From positions 28,822-92,821 of the forward strand of contig NZ_ACVP01000004.1 of the NCBI RefSeq assembly GCF_000175635.1: a stretch of 64,000 nucleotides of DNA, read 5' to 3'. Source of the DNA: Corynebacterium tuberculostearicum SK141 (GTDB lineage: Bacteria > Actinomycetota > Actinomycetes > Mycobacteriales > Mycobacteriaceae). The position numbers and the translations under genes are program-made. The notes under the pieces were generated by a model that did not search any database, had not been told where the DNA came from, and worked only from the letters and a program-made list of their open reading frames with translations. Positions 9,032 to 17,155 of the stretch are shown here, piece after piece (position 1 is the stretch's first letter; each line of letters starts with the position of its first letter).

Positions 9032-9397
9032 TTAGGCCGTGGTGACGTTAGAGCCGTCTTGTTTAACTTCGTATTCTTCCAATGGATCGCGCCCCGGGCC
9101 GGAGATTACGCTTCCATCGCTGAGATTGTAGGAGGTGTTGTGCGCCGTGCAGGTGGCCGTCATGCCATCGATCTCGGTGATTGGATTGTGCTGGTGGGGA
9201 CAGGTTTGGGAGTAGGCCTTAAACTCGCCTTCTTTGGGCTGGGTGAAGATCACGCCATCAACAATCTTCGCGGAGCCAATTGGAATCTCGGTAGCCGCAA
9301 TTTCCGCGGACGGAGAGGAGCCACAGGCTGCGGCGTAGGCGCCTGCAAATGTGGTGGCGGTTCCAAGCAAGAACATTCGACGGGAGCACTTAATCAT
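9032..9397 (-). CDS. Rieske (2Fe-2S) lipoprotein with Tat-type signal
   Basis: A 121-residue Rieske protein. The N-terminus has a twin-arginine motif (RRMFL, residues 6-10), a hydrophobic stretch and a lipobox-like AAAC with Cys25, suggesting Tat export and lipid anchoring of a folded iron-sulfur protein. Cluster ligands are C66 and H68 (CPHQH) and C83 and H86 (CTAH). It is a stand-alone Rieske domain and is not part of a cytochrome bc operon; the redox partner is unknown. TAGAGT ends 6 nt before the ATG, so it is probably leaderless. parS sites flank it on both sides. Confidence 0.9.
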   Translation of the reverse strand: MIKCSRRMFLLGTATTFAGAYAAACGSSPSAEIAATEIPIGSAKIVDGVIFTQPKEGEFKAYSQTCPHQHNPITEIDGMTATCTAHNTSYNLSDGSVISGPGRDPLEEYEVKQDGSNVTTA

Positions 9398-9403
9398 GTC
9401 TCT

Positions 9404-9409
9404 ACTCTA
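9404..9409 (-). promoter_or_regulatory. Leaderless -10 element of the Rieske gene
   Basis: TAGAGT on the minus strand ends 6 nt before the ATG at 9397. Confidence 0.5.
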
Positions 9410-9461
9410 GTCCGTTGGTCTTGCGTAATGTGCCATACCCGTTTGGCCGGTTGCAATCAGA

Positions 9462-9475
9462 GTTTCACGTGAAAC
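9462..9475. promoter_or_regulatory. parS: parS site 2, intergenic
   Basis: Perfect GTTTCACGTGAAAC in the gap between the small secreted-peptide gene (ends 9483) and the Rieske promoter. Confidence 0.92.
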
Positions 9476-9482
9476 ATTGTAG

Positions 9483-9704
9483 TTAGTTAGCTAGGAGTCC
9501 TTCCCAAGTCTCCGGAGAGCCCTCGGAAGTAGCGATAAGTTCATAGGTGCCAGACTCGATGCCTAAATCATCTACGATGCTCTGTGCAGATTGCTGTTCG
9601 TGTGCTTCTGCTACGGACGTCGTTACCTTGTGGTCTTGCTCAGCGTAAGCGCCGATAACAAAAGTTGAAGCGGCGATGGCCGCCAGGGCGGTACTTTTCT
9701 TCAT
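9483..9704 (-). CDS. Small secreted peptide, 73 aa
   Basis: A 73-residue protein with a clear signal peptide (MKKSTALAAIAASTFVIGAYA, cleavage after about residue 21) and an acidic mature part of about 50 residues. The mature peptide has no Cys and no recognised domain. Initiation evidence is weak: an AAAGGG lies about 17 nt upstream of the ATG. Its reality rests on the signal peptide; it could also be a decayed gene. Confidence 0.5.
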   Translation of the reverse strand: MKKSTALAAIAASTFVIGAYAEQDHKVTTSVAEAHEQQSAQSIVDDLGIESGTYELIATSEGSPETWEGLLAN

Positions 9705-9981
9705 GGACTATATTCTGCCCTTTAGGGAACTGATTACGCCCTTGGCCGCCGGGGTTCCATGGCAGTTTTACGCAACCTCTACCCTCCCTCGCAGGAACAG
9801 AATGGGACGATGGACCTACTGTAGGTGCGGTCAAGTATGGGTTAGGGCCAGAAGATATCCAGAGTTATAATATCGGCTGTTACTAAAATCGAGTAAACAA
9901 CTGCTCCGGAAATTAACGTCACTGTGACTAGTCTGAAGTGCATGGCGATAATTCAATGCGAAAGGCATAGCTACAAAAATT
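9705..9981. other. Gene-less stretch before SdpI terminator
   Basis: About 280 bases with no convincing coding sequence. Visible features are a TATAAT hexamer at 9866-9871 on the plus strand and short palindromes near 9812 and 9916. No ORF follows the promoter-like element. Base composition is AT-richer than the neighbours. Confidence 0.4.
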
Positions 9982-10019
9982 CCCCTTCTGGATGAAATGT
10001 GATGTTCTTCCAGAAGGGG
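9982..10019 (-). terminator. Rho-independent terminator of the SdpI gene
   Basis: An 11-bp perfect stem (CCCCTTCTGGA / TCCAGAAGGGG) with a 16-nt loop. On the minus strand it is followed by AATTTTTG, and it lies 22 nt beyond the stop at 10042. Confidence 0.85.
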
Positions 10020-10041
10020 TTGGTTGCGCAGCAGTGCGTGC

Positions 10042-10512
10042 CTACCTGTCGGATTCGCGAGCGGCGTGACGGAGCGCGTCTACATCAACTTGGGGAGCGG
10101 ATGCTGCGGTGACCTCTTCCCCACCGCAACCGTCGGAACCACAATTACAGGATTCTCCGCAACCCTCCTCATCCGCGTGTGCTTGTTCGTAGAGGAACGC
10201 GGCACGTGAGCCGAGGTTAGAACCGATGGAGAGGGCTAGAACAGCGGCCACAAAAGTAAGAACCGGGATGAGCCACATCCAGCCCTCAGCGCGGAGCGCG
10301 ACGATGCCGCCAAAAACTAGGCAGACGCCGCTGAGTATCCAGAATGGGCCGGCGACGCGATGGGCATTGTCCCATGCTTCACGAGACTTGCGAATTTCCT
10401 GTAGGCGCAAGCCGATATAGCTGTTTCCAGGTAGGCGCTTGGTTGAGGCCAAGGCTCCCACGACGATAAGAAAGACGGCGAGGATTAAAAAGATGATTCC
10501 CACAGCGATCAT
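10042..10512 (-). CDS. SdpI family membrane protein with Cys-rich cytosolic segment
   Basis: A 156-residue protein. The first helix (residues 1-22) is followed by a loop with RLPGNSYIGLRL and SREAWDNAHR, the signature of the SdpI/YhfL family, then two more helices (about 54-75 and 78-98). SdpI in Bacillus is an immunity protein, but most actinobacterial members are uncharacterised. A C-terminal stretch near residues 115-130 (CGESCNCGSDGCGG) has four Cys in a metal-binding-like arrangement not found in typical SdpI. TAAACT ends 6 nt before the ATG. Confidence 0.8.
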   Translation of the reverse strand: MIAVGIIFLILAVFLIVVGALASTKRLPGNSYIGLRLQEIRKSREAWDNAHRVAGPFWILSGVCLVFGGIVALRAEGWMWLIPVLTFVAAVLALSIGSNLGSRAAFLYEQAHADEEGCGESCNCGSDGCGGEEVTAASAPQVDVDALRHAARESDR

Positions 10513-10518
10513 GTACTT

Positions 10519-10524
10519 AGTTTA
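10519..10524 (-). promoter_or_regulatory. Leaderless -10 element of the SdpI gene
   Basis: TAAACT on the minus strand ends 6 nt before the ATG at 10512. Confidence 0.5.
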
Positions 10525-10703
10525 ACCTTGTAGCGCCAAGATGAAAATCGTCGCTGGGGTGAGTGTTCTGACTATGCCTCCAGTCGGGTAGTATGCCTTT
10601 AAGGTCGATCGATAGATATTGAAGCGGCCGTTGCCTCTGTACCGCGCTGTTTCACTCTGGAACTTTTACCAAGGGGCGAAACACCCGATTTGATTGTAAG
10701 TAC

Positions 10704-11915
10704 ATGAATTTCAAGAAACTCTCGGAATCTCTGTTGTTCCGCATCATCGTCGCCATCATCCTTGGCGTGGTGGTGAGCCAATTCGCGCCAGAATGGTTTG
10801 GCCGCGTATTCGCCACCTTCAATGGACTCTTTAGTAACTTCCTCAATTTCTTTATTCCGGTCCTCATCTTCGCGCTTATCGCCCCGTCGATTGCTGGTCT
10901 GGGACGAGGGGCCGGAAAATGGTTGGGTATTACTGCAGGCATTGCCTACGGCTCAACGATTGTTGCGGGTCTTCTTGCCTACGTACTTGCGCACTGGCTC
11001 TACCCCACCATACTCAGTGGTCAGGATCTGATTACAAATGTCTCCGATATTGATGAGGGGGCACTCACTCCGTACTTCGAGGTGGAAATGGCGCCGCCTT
11101 TTGAGGTTATGACGGCTCTCTTGTTGTCATTCTGCATCGGTGTAGCGATGACTACAGTGAAGTCCGATACCTTGTATGCGGTCACAAAGGAATTGGAGAG
11201 CGTAGTAGTCAAGGTCATTTGGGGCTTTGTAGTGCCAATTCTGCCCTTCTATATCTTCGGCATGTTCTTGGGCTTGGGCATGAATGGCAATTTGGGCTCA
11301 GTACTCTCGGCCTTCGCGAAGGTCCTGATCCTGGCGGTTGTCATGACTCTGGTTTACCTGGTGCTCCAGTACATCATCGCTGGTGCCATCACCGGTAAGA
11401 ATCCTTTCAAGGCATTGCGCAATATGGTGCCGGCATATTTCACCGCACTGGGAACCTCTTCTTCTGCCGCCACCATCCCGGTGTCTATGGAGTCCACCTT
11501 GAAGAATGGCATTTCGAAGCCGGTGGCAAGCTTCGTTATCCCACTGTGTGCGACCATTCACCTCTCTGGTTCCATGATTAAGCTGACGCTCTATGCCTTT
11601 GCGATTGTGTACATGGCGAACCTGGATATTAGTACGAGCACCGGCCTTGGTTTCATCTTCCTGTTGGGAATCATGATGATTGCGGCACCAGGTGTGCCTG
11701 GCGGCGCGGTTATGGTCGCAGCTGGACTACTGGCGGATATGATGGGCTTTGACGATGGCATGGTGGCGCTGATGATCGCGGCCTACATCGCCATTGACTC
11801 GGTCGGCACGGCTGCCAACGTTACTGGCGACGGCGCTATCGCGATGATCGTGGATAAGTTCGCGGGCTCCAAGAAGGACCACACCGAAGAGGAATCTGCA
11901 GAAGCAACCGCGTAG
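10704..11915 (+). CDS. Dicarboxylate/amino acid:cation symporter (SLC1/DAACS)
   Basis: A 403-residue member of the glutamate/serine/dicarboxylate symporter family. Diagnostic features are the serine-rich re-entrant loop LGTSSSAATIPVS, the glycine-rich APGVPGG loop, and the substrate-site motif DSVGTAANVTGDGAIA near residue 365. It is an inner-membrane secondary transporter for a small anionic or neutral amino acid or dicarboxylate; the sequence resembles the SstT-like/GltP group but does not fix the substrate. The C-terminal tail is acidic. The gene is monocistronic, followed by a strong hairpin. Confidence 0.9.
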   Translation: MNFKKLSESLLFRIIVAIILGVVVSQFAPEWFGRVFATFNGLFSNFLNFFIPVLIFALIAPSIAGLGRGAGKWLGITAGIAYGSTIVAGLLAYVLAHWLYPTILSGQDLITNVSDIDEGALTPYFEVEMAPPFEVMTALLLSFCIGVAMTTVKSDTLYAVTKELESVVVKVIWGFVVPILPFYIFGMFLGLGMNGNLGSVLSAFAKVLILAVVMTLVYLVLQYIIAGAITGKNPFKALRNMVPAYFTALGTSSSAATIPVSMESTLKNGISKPVASFVIPLCATIHLSGSMIKLTLYAFAIVYMANLDISTSTGLGFIFLLGIMMIAAPGVPGGAVMVAAGLLADMMGFDDGMVALMIAAYIAIDSVGTAANVTGDGAIAMIVDKFAGSKKDHTEEESAEATA

Positions 11916-11930
11916 AGGCTTTTTATAGGG

Positions 11931-11964
11931 AACCCTCCTCAGCTGCCGAGAGCTGAGGAGGGTT
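11931..11964. terminator. Hairpin between symporter and trpA (convergent genes)
   Basis: A perfect 14-bp stem AACCCTCCTCAGCT / AGCTGAGGAGGGTT with a 6-nt loop lies 15 nt after the symporter stop and 16 nt beyond the trpA stop. Neither strand has a long U-run, but placement between convergent ends supports bidirectional termination. Confidence 0.75.
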
Positions 11965-11980
11965 CTTCGCGTCTTCAGGA

Positions 11981-12847
11981 CTACTCTTGAGTCGCTGCCT
12001 TCATGCGAGTTACATACTCGGCGAGTTCCTTATGCAATGCTCTCTCGTCGGAAATGCGGCCTGGAGTTCCTTCCACTGGCCTGCCTTCCGCGTCTGTTTC
12101 ACGTGAAACGTGGCGATCGATAATCTTGGTGATTGCGGATCCTGTAATGGCCCCCGCTGCCCCAGCGGCTACGGCATCGCGCACGTGTTCAGGCTCGGAA
12201 ATGCCGAATCCGAGCAGTACCGGAGGTCCGTCAAACTTCTTGATGTTAGCGACGACTTCTTCGAGGCCAATTGTTTCTGATTGCTTTTCGGCACCGGTAA
12301 CTCCATCTCTCGATACTGCGTAGATGTAGCCGCGTGAGCTTTGAGCGACGCCCTCGAGGGTGTGCGCAGTCGCGCGGGCCGGGGCGATAAAGATTGGGTC
12401 AATACCGGCTTTCTCTGCTGCGGTGATAAATGGAGCGCCTTCGCGCACAGGGACGTCGGGAAGCAAGATGCTGTCCGCACCCGCTTCTGCAAACTCGGCG
12501 TAGAACCGGTCGAAACCGCGAGTGAACGCCACATTGCCGTAGATGAGCATGCCGATGGGAAGCTCGGGAAATTCCGCGCGTATTGTTCGCACCTGTTCCA
12601 AGGCGGAATCTACGGTGGCGCCGCCATCGATCGCGCGAAGGTGGGAGGCCTGAATGGTGGGGCCGTCGGCCACTGGGTCAGAAAATGGAACACCGAGCTC
12701 CAATGCATCGGCTCCGGCCGCGACGACGGTTCGCACGATGGCCAGCGTGTGCTCTGGCGTGGGATCGCCCAACATGAGGAATGGGACGAAAGCACCCTCT
12801 CCCCTGTTGCGTAGTGAGCGGAATAGGTCTTCGTATCGGGTGCTCAT
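11981..12847 (-). CDS. trpA: Tryptophan synthase alpha chain
   Basis: A 288-residue TIM barrel that cleaves indole-3-glycerol phosphate to indole and glyceraldehyde-3-phosphate. The catalytic segments ELGVPFSDPVADGP and LLPDVPVREG and the phosphate-binding GFGISEPEHV are present. Near residue 240 the reading frame passes through a parS site, read as VSRET, in a C-terminal region extended by about 15 residues relative to enteric TrpA. The ATG overlaps the trpB stop by one base. Last gene of the operon. Confidence 0.96.
   Translation of the reverse strand: MSTRYEDLFRSLRNRGEGAFVPFLMLGDPTPEHTLAIVRTVVAAGADALELGVPFSDPVADGPTIQASHLRAIDGGATVDSALEQVRTIRAEFPELPIGMLIYGNVAFTRGFDRFYAEFAEAGADSILLPDVPVREGAPFITAAEKAGIDPIFIAPARATAHTLEGVAQSSRGYIYAVSRDGVTGAEKQSETIGLEEVVANIKKFDGPPVLLGFGISEPEHVRDAVAAGAAGAITGSAITKIIDRHVSRETDAEGRPVEGTPGRISDERALHKELAEYVTRMKAATQE
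12096..12109. promoter_or_regulatory. parS: parS site 3, inside trpA
   Basis: Perfect 14-mer; the 16-mer is TGTTTCACGTGAAACG. It is read in trpA as VSRET. Confidence 0.92.
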
Positions 12848-14052
12848 TAGTTCTTCTCCTGGAGCTTAAATTCTGGGTGGTTCTCAAGGGTGTGGCGAAC
12901 GTGGTCGATATCCTTATCGCCGCGGCCGGAAAGGGAGACCAAGATGTTGATGTCCTCATCCTTCCGCTTCAAGGCGTAGGCCAACGCGTGAGAGGATTCG
13001 AGAGCGGGAATGATGCCTTCCTTAGTGGAAAGAAGCTGGAATGCTTCGAGTGCTTCGACGTCAGTAATGCCGACATATTGCGCGCGGCCACTGGCGTGTA
13101 AGTGCGCGTGCTGTGGTCCTACATCTGGGTAGTCGAGTCCGGCGGAAATAGAATAGGATTCTTCCACTTGGCCGTCCGCGTTGCGCATGAGGTAGCTGCG
13201 CGCGCCGTGGAGGATGCCAACCGTACCGTTGTTGATGGTGGCACCGTGCTTGCCGGAGTCTAGACCTTCGCCGCCAGGTTCGGCGCCGACGAGTTCCACT
13301 TCCTCTTCCTCAATGAAGTCTGCGAACATGCCGATTGCATTGGAGCCGCCTCCGACACACGCTACGACTACATCCGGTAGCCCACCGGTGCGCTCAAGCA
13401 TTTGCGCTTTAGCCTCTTCGGAGATGACCTTGTGGAACTCTCGGACGATGGTTGGGAATGGATGAGGTCCGGCCGCGGTACCGAGGAGATAGTGGGATTC
13501 ATGGAAAGTGGCGGTCCAATCACGGAGGGCTTCATTCACCGCGTCCTTAAGAGTTCCGGATCCGGTGTCGACGGCGACGACCTTCGCTCCCATCAGCTCC
13601 ATACGGAATACGTTTGGCTGCTGTCGGGCCACATCTTTCGCACCCATGTAGATCACACACTCGAGATCCAGCAATGCGCACGCAAGTGCAGTAGCGGTGC
13701 CGTGCTGGCCCGCTCCGGTCTCCGCAATAATGCGTGTCTTCCCCATCCGCTTTGCTAGCAGTGCCTGACCAAGGACCTGGTTCGTCTTGTGTGCCCCACC
13801 GTGTACGAGGTCCTCACGCTTGAGGAAAATGCGCGCTTTACCCCCGAGGTTCTTCGCCTCTGTAATTGGTGTGGGACGGCCGAGATAATCACGCAATAGC
13901 GTGCTTAGCTCTTTGCGAAATGCGGGGTCGTTTTGTGCGTCGACAAAGGCCTCCTCAAGTTGGTCGAGCGCCGGGATGAGGGATTCGGGGACGAACTGTC
14001 CGCCGAATTCGCCAAAGTATGCCGGAAGGAGCGTTTCACGTGAAACTGTCAT
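12847..14052 (-). CDS. trpB: Tryptophan synthase beta chain
   Basis: A 401-residue PLP enzyme that condenses indole with serine. The PLP-lysine motif GGAHKTNQ, the AETGAGQHG loop and the phosphate-cradling [10 protein letters not shown] are visible. The protein begins [10 protein letters not shown] because a parS site covers its second to seventh codons. A purine-rich GAAGAGAACG precedes the ATG, 13 nt after the trpC stop. Confidence 0.97.
   Translation of the reverse strand: MTVSRETLLPAYFGEFGGQFVPESLIPALDQLEEAFVDAQNDPAFRKELSTLLRDYLGRPTPITEAKNLGGKARIFLKREDLVHGGAHKTNQVLGQALLAKRMGKTRIIAETGAGQHGTATALACALLDLECVIYMGAKDVARQQPNVFRMELMGAKVVAVDTGSGTLKDAVNEALRDWTATFHESHYLLGTAAGPHPFPTIVREFHKVISEEAKAQMLERTGGLPDVVVACVGGGSNAIGMFADFIEEEEVELVGAEPGGEGLDSGKHGATINNGTVGILHGARSYLMRNADGQVEESYSISAGLDYPDVGPQHAHLHASGRAQYVGITDVEALEAFQLLSTKEGIIPALESSHALAYALKRKDEDINILVSLSGRGDKDIDHVRHTLENHPEFKLQEKN
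14033..14046. promoter_or_regulatory. parS: parS site 4, at the 5' end of trpB
   Basis: Perfect 14-mer starting 6 nt inside the trpB coding region (codons 3-7, VSRET). ParB spreading from here would cover the trpC/trpB junction. Confidence 0.92.
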
Positions 14053-14065
14053 CGTTCTCTTCTTT

Positions 14066-15472
14066 CTATGGGTGTGTGTAGTTCCGGATGGTGCTAAAGG
14101 CTTGGGCGATCAGTGAGGAGTCCTTGCGCCCAGGTGCATATTCCAGACCTGAATTGAGGTCGAGTCCCGCCGTGCCGATTGACAGTGCCTCTTCGAGGTT
14201 GTCAAGCCGGAGCCCTCCGGCGAGGAGGGATTTCTCCTTCACTTCATCGGGGATCGTCCGCCATTCAAAAGTGGTTCCCGTCCCTCCACTGCCGGAGTCG
14301 AGGACGAGGGCCTCTACTTCTGGTACTAGGTCCGGCGTTAAGGCAGCGAATTCAGAGTTATTCATGTCGATGGCTCGCCAAAGGTGAAGACCGTCAGCGA
14401 CGCCCCGAACATCGTGAAGGAATTCCAGCTCTGCTTCCCTACTCCCTTGGAATGGGGCGTGAAGCTGGAGAACTTTGAGGCCGGGGATCCTGGCTAGGCT
14501 TCCTAGCGTCTCCAAATCCGTAGACCGCGTCACGGCTACGTACTCCAACTCTGGTTCCGCGGAGATAATGCTTTGTGCGGTTTCACGTGAAACATTGCGG
14601 GGCGAATTCGGCGCGAAGATGAGTCCCCCGTATCGGGCTCCAGCAGCGCGCGCTGCTTGTGCGGAGGAGGCGGTGGTAAGGCCGCATACTTTGTTGGCAC
14701 CATAGACGAGGTCGCGCGCCGCCCGATCGATGTCCTCCTGGGAGGTGAGCTGGGAGCCTACAAGGAAGGCATGAGCGTGGGCTCCTAACCGGCGGACGGT
14801 GGCATTATCGCGGATCCCAGATTCGGAAACGATCACCTTTCCGTCTGGAACATGGCGGGCTAGACGTTCGGTGCGGCCTAGATCAATGCTGAGATCGTGG
14901 AGATTGCGGTTGTTGATGCCGATGATATCCACGCCAAAATTCACCGCGCGATCCACCTCGTCCTCGGTGATGGCTTCGGTCAAGACGTCTAGGCCGAGTT
15001 CGTCTGCCAGTGCCTTGAGCTCACCGTAGGTGTTATCGTCCACGATAGACATCATGAGCAAGATGGCATCGGCGCCGTAATAGCGCGCGGCATAAACCTG
15101 AATGGGATCGACAATAAAGTCCTTGCACAGCACCGGCACATGCGTTGATAGCGCGACGGTCTGCAAGTGGTCGTAGTCGCCGCCAAACCGATCGGGCTCG
15201 CATAACACTGAGATGGCGGAGGCGTAACGGGAGTAGATCCGTGCGATATCACCGGGCCGATAGTCTTCACGGATCATGCCGAGGGACGGCGAGGCGGACT
15301 TGCACTCTAAGATGAAGCGGTTGGTTCCACGGAGGGCGTCGGCAAGCGAACGCTCCGAGCGTGGTACGCGAGCCAAGTCCACGTGGGACAGTCGCTCCCG
15401 GAGTGCGGGCAGGTGAGTGCGGCGCTGGGCGACGATCTCCTCGAGCACCGTGGGTAAAGTATTCTCCGACAT
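14066..15472 (-). CDS. trpC: Bifunctional indole-3-glycerol phosphate synthase / phosphoribosylanthranilate isomerase
   Basis: A 468-residue TrpCF fusion. The N-terminal half has IGPS hallmarks ([39 protein letters not shown]). The C-terminal half from about residue 255 is PRAI ([38 protein letters not shown]). Fusion is normal for corynebacteria and enterics. The ATG at 15472 has a GGAGGAG ribosome binding site inside the end of trpD and overlaps its stop (TGATG). A parS site is read as VSRET in the PRAI half. Confidence 0.95.
   Translation of the reverse strand: MSENTLPTVLEEIVAQRRTHLPALRERLSHVDLARVPRSERSLADALRGTNRFILECKSASPSLGMIREDYRPGDIARIYSRYASAISVLCEPDRFGGDYDHLQTVALSTHVPVLCKDFIVDPIQVYAARYYGADAILLMMSIVDDNTYGELKALADELGLDVLTEAITEDEVDRAVNFGVDIIGINNRNLHDLSIDLGRTERLARHVPDGKVIVSESGIRDNATVRRLGAHAHAFLVGSQLTSQEDIDRAARDLVYGANKVCGLTTASSAQAARAAGARYGGLIFAPNSPRNVSRETAQSIISAEPELEYVAVTRSTDLETLGSLARIPGLKVLQLHAPFQGSREAELEFLHDVRGVADGLHLWRAIDMNNSEFAALTPDLVPEVEALVLDSGSGGTGTTFEWRTIPDEVKEKSLLAGGLRLDNLEEALSIGTAGLDLNSGLEYAPGRKDSSLIAQAFSTIRNYTHP
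14580..14593. promoter_or_regulatory. parS: parS site 5, inside trpC(F)
   Basis: Perfect 14-mer read as NVSRETAQ in the PRAI domain of TrpCF. Confidence 0.92.
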
Positions 15473-16506
15473 CAACTCTCCTCCCTTACGGCATAGTTGG
15501 TGTTCTCGTGGAGCGCGAGCCAATCTTCAACAGTGCCGCTGCTGATCAGCTCCTTGGCATGAGTGACTCCCGCCGCGATAGTCTCCGTGGTCCCGTTGAG
15601 GTAAAACATGGCGCCGGCGGTGGCGGCAATGGCGTCACAATGAGCAGGCTCGCCACGGCCGGCAAAGACCGCACGAAGGGCTCGGGCATTCGCGGCTCCG
15701 TCGCCTCCGGTCAGGTCCTTCAGCTCGTGGCGCTCGATGCCGAGGTCTTCTGGAGTGAGCTCATAAGTGACAATCTCTCCGTCGTTGAGCTCCCAGGCCT
15801 GCGTCGTGCCGTGGGTAGCAATCTCATCGGTGCCAGCACCATGGACGACCAAGGCGCGCTCCCGGCCGAGCTTCCGGAATGCTTCCGCGATGAGTTGGCC
15901 TTGGGCCGGGTTGGCGATGCCCATGATTTGCAGTGACGGGCGTCCTGGGGACAGGAGCGGTCCTAGCGTATTGAAGATGGTGGGGATACCTAGCGCCTTT
16001 CGCACCGGTTGTACGTGGGCGACGGCTGGGTTGTAGGCCGGGGCGAATAGGAACGTGAAGTTGGAAGCTTTAAATTGGCGCACTGCTCGGGCGGCGTCTA
16101 GGTCCAGTGGGATATTCAGGGCTTCGAGAACATCGGCCGACCCGGACTTGGAAGAGACCGAGCGGTTGCCATGCTTGATCATCTTCACTCCCCCGGCGGC
16201 GGCAACGAGGGAGGCACCCGTAGTGATATTGATGGTATTCGCGCCATCGCCACCAGTGCCGGCCGAATCCATGAGTCCGTTTCCAGTGATGGGGAATGGA
16301 TAGCCCACCTTTAAGAATGCTTTGGCCGCGCCGGCAATGTCTGCGAAAGTCTCGCCGCGGGTGCGGATATGGGTAAGCAGCGCCGCGATATGAATATCGT
16401 CGTAGTCGCCCACGGCCAAGGGGGTAAATACCTCCATGGCTTCTTCGATGGTGGGCTGCGGGTTATTCAGGAAGGTCTGCAAGGTACGTAGGGGTGTGTG
16501 ATTCAT
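15472..16506 (-). CDS. trpD: Anthranilate phosphoribosyltransferase
   Basis: A 344-residue enzyme transferring phosphoribose from PRPP to anthranilate. The PRPP-binding signature DSAGTGGDGANTINITT and the segment KHGNRSVSSKSGSADVLE are typical. The ATG at 16506 lies one base after the trpG stop. A longer in-frame upstream extension lies entirely inside trpG and is rejected. Confidence 0.96.
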   Translation of the reverse strand: MNHTPLRTLQTFLNNPQPTIEEAMEVFTPLAVGDYDDIHIAALLTHIRTRGETFADIAGAAKAFLKVGYPFPITGNGLMDSAGTGGDGANTINITTGASLVAAAGGVKMIKHGNRSVSSKSGSADVLEALNIPLDLDAARAVRQFKASNFTFLFAPAYNPAVAHVQPVRKALGIPTIFNTLGPLLSPGRPSLQIMGIANPAQGQLIAEAFRKLGRERALVVHGAGTDEIATHGTTQAWELNDGEIVTYELTPEDLGIERHELKDLTGGDGAANARALRAVFAGRGEPAHCDAIAATAGAMFYLNGTTETIAAGVTHAKELISSGTVEDWLALHENTNYAVREES

Positions 16507-16507
16507 T

Positions 16508-17155
16508 TTAGTGCTCCGTATCCATAGTGGTGTGCGTATATAATTGATTAATGCAACGCTCAAGCATGAGGGGGCCGCGGGGAGTGAGGATGGACTCGGG
16601 GTGGAACTGCACGCCGAGGGCCCTACCATCGTCCGTTTCGGCAGCCATGGCTACCTCTCCGATGTCCGTGGATGTACGCGCGAGACACCGCATCCCCCGA
16701 GGGAGATCCGTACAGCCAAGGGAGTGATAGCGCGCCACCGGAACTTGCGTACCAAGGTGACCCGGTTGGTCCGGCTCGGTATCAGTGGCAAGGCCCTGAA
16801 AGGCGGGGTGCGTAACGCCGGCCTCGGTCAGGGTCATCGGGAGGGACTTTCCGTGCACGGGGCCGCACGGTTCGACCGCGCCGCCGTGGTGCTCGAGGAC
16901 CGCTTGGAAGCCGAGGCACACGCCGAGGATGGGGATGGTGCCTAGGGTGGCGTCGATAAGCTCCATCATGCAGCCGGCGTCCCGTGGATGGCCGGGGCCC
17001 GGGGAAAGCACAATAATGTCGGGCTGCGCGCGCAGCACGTCGTGCACCGCTACGGTATTGCGAAACACGCTGGTATCGAACCCAGCGAGGGCATCGACGA
17101 GGTTGTAGACAAAAGAATCGTGGTTATCCAGAAGGACAATATGCGGCGAGCTCAT
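16508..17155 (-). CDS. trpG: Anthranilate synthase glutaminase component
   Basis: A 215-residue class I glutamine amidotransferase supplying ammonia to TrpE. The nucleophile lies in GVCLGFQA and the His-Glu pair in FHPES. The N-terminal LLDNHDSFVYNLVD is typical. The start overlaps the trpE stop by 4 nt (ATGA). A separate PabA-type domain is fused to PabB at 43-45 kb, so this copy can be dedicated to tryptophan. Confidence 0.95.
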   Translation of the reverse strand: MSSPHIVLLDNHDSFVYNLVDALAGFDTSVFRNTVAVHDVLRAQPDIIVLSPGPGHPRDAGCMMELIDATLGTIPILGVCLGFQAVLEHHGGAVEPCGPVHGKSLPMTLTEAGVTHPAFQGLATDTEPDQPGHLGTQVPVARYHSLGCTDLPRGMRCLARTSTDIGEVAMAAETDDGRALGVQFHPESILTPRGPLMLERCINQLYTHTTMDTEH

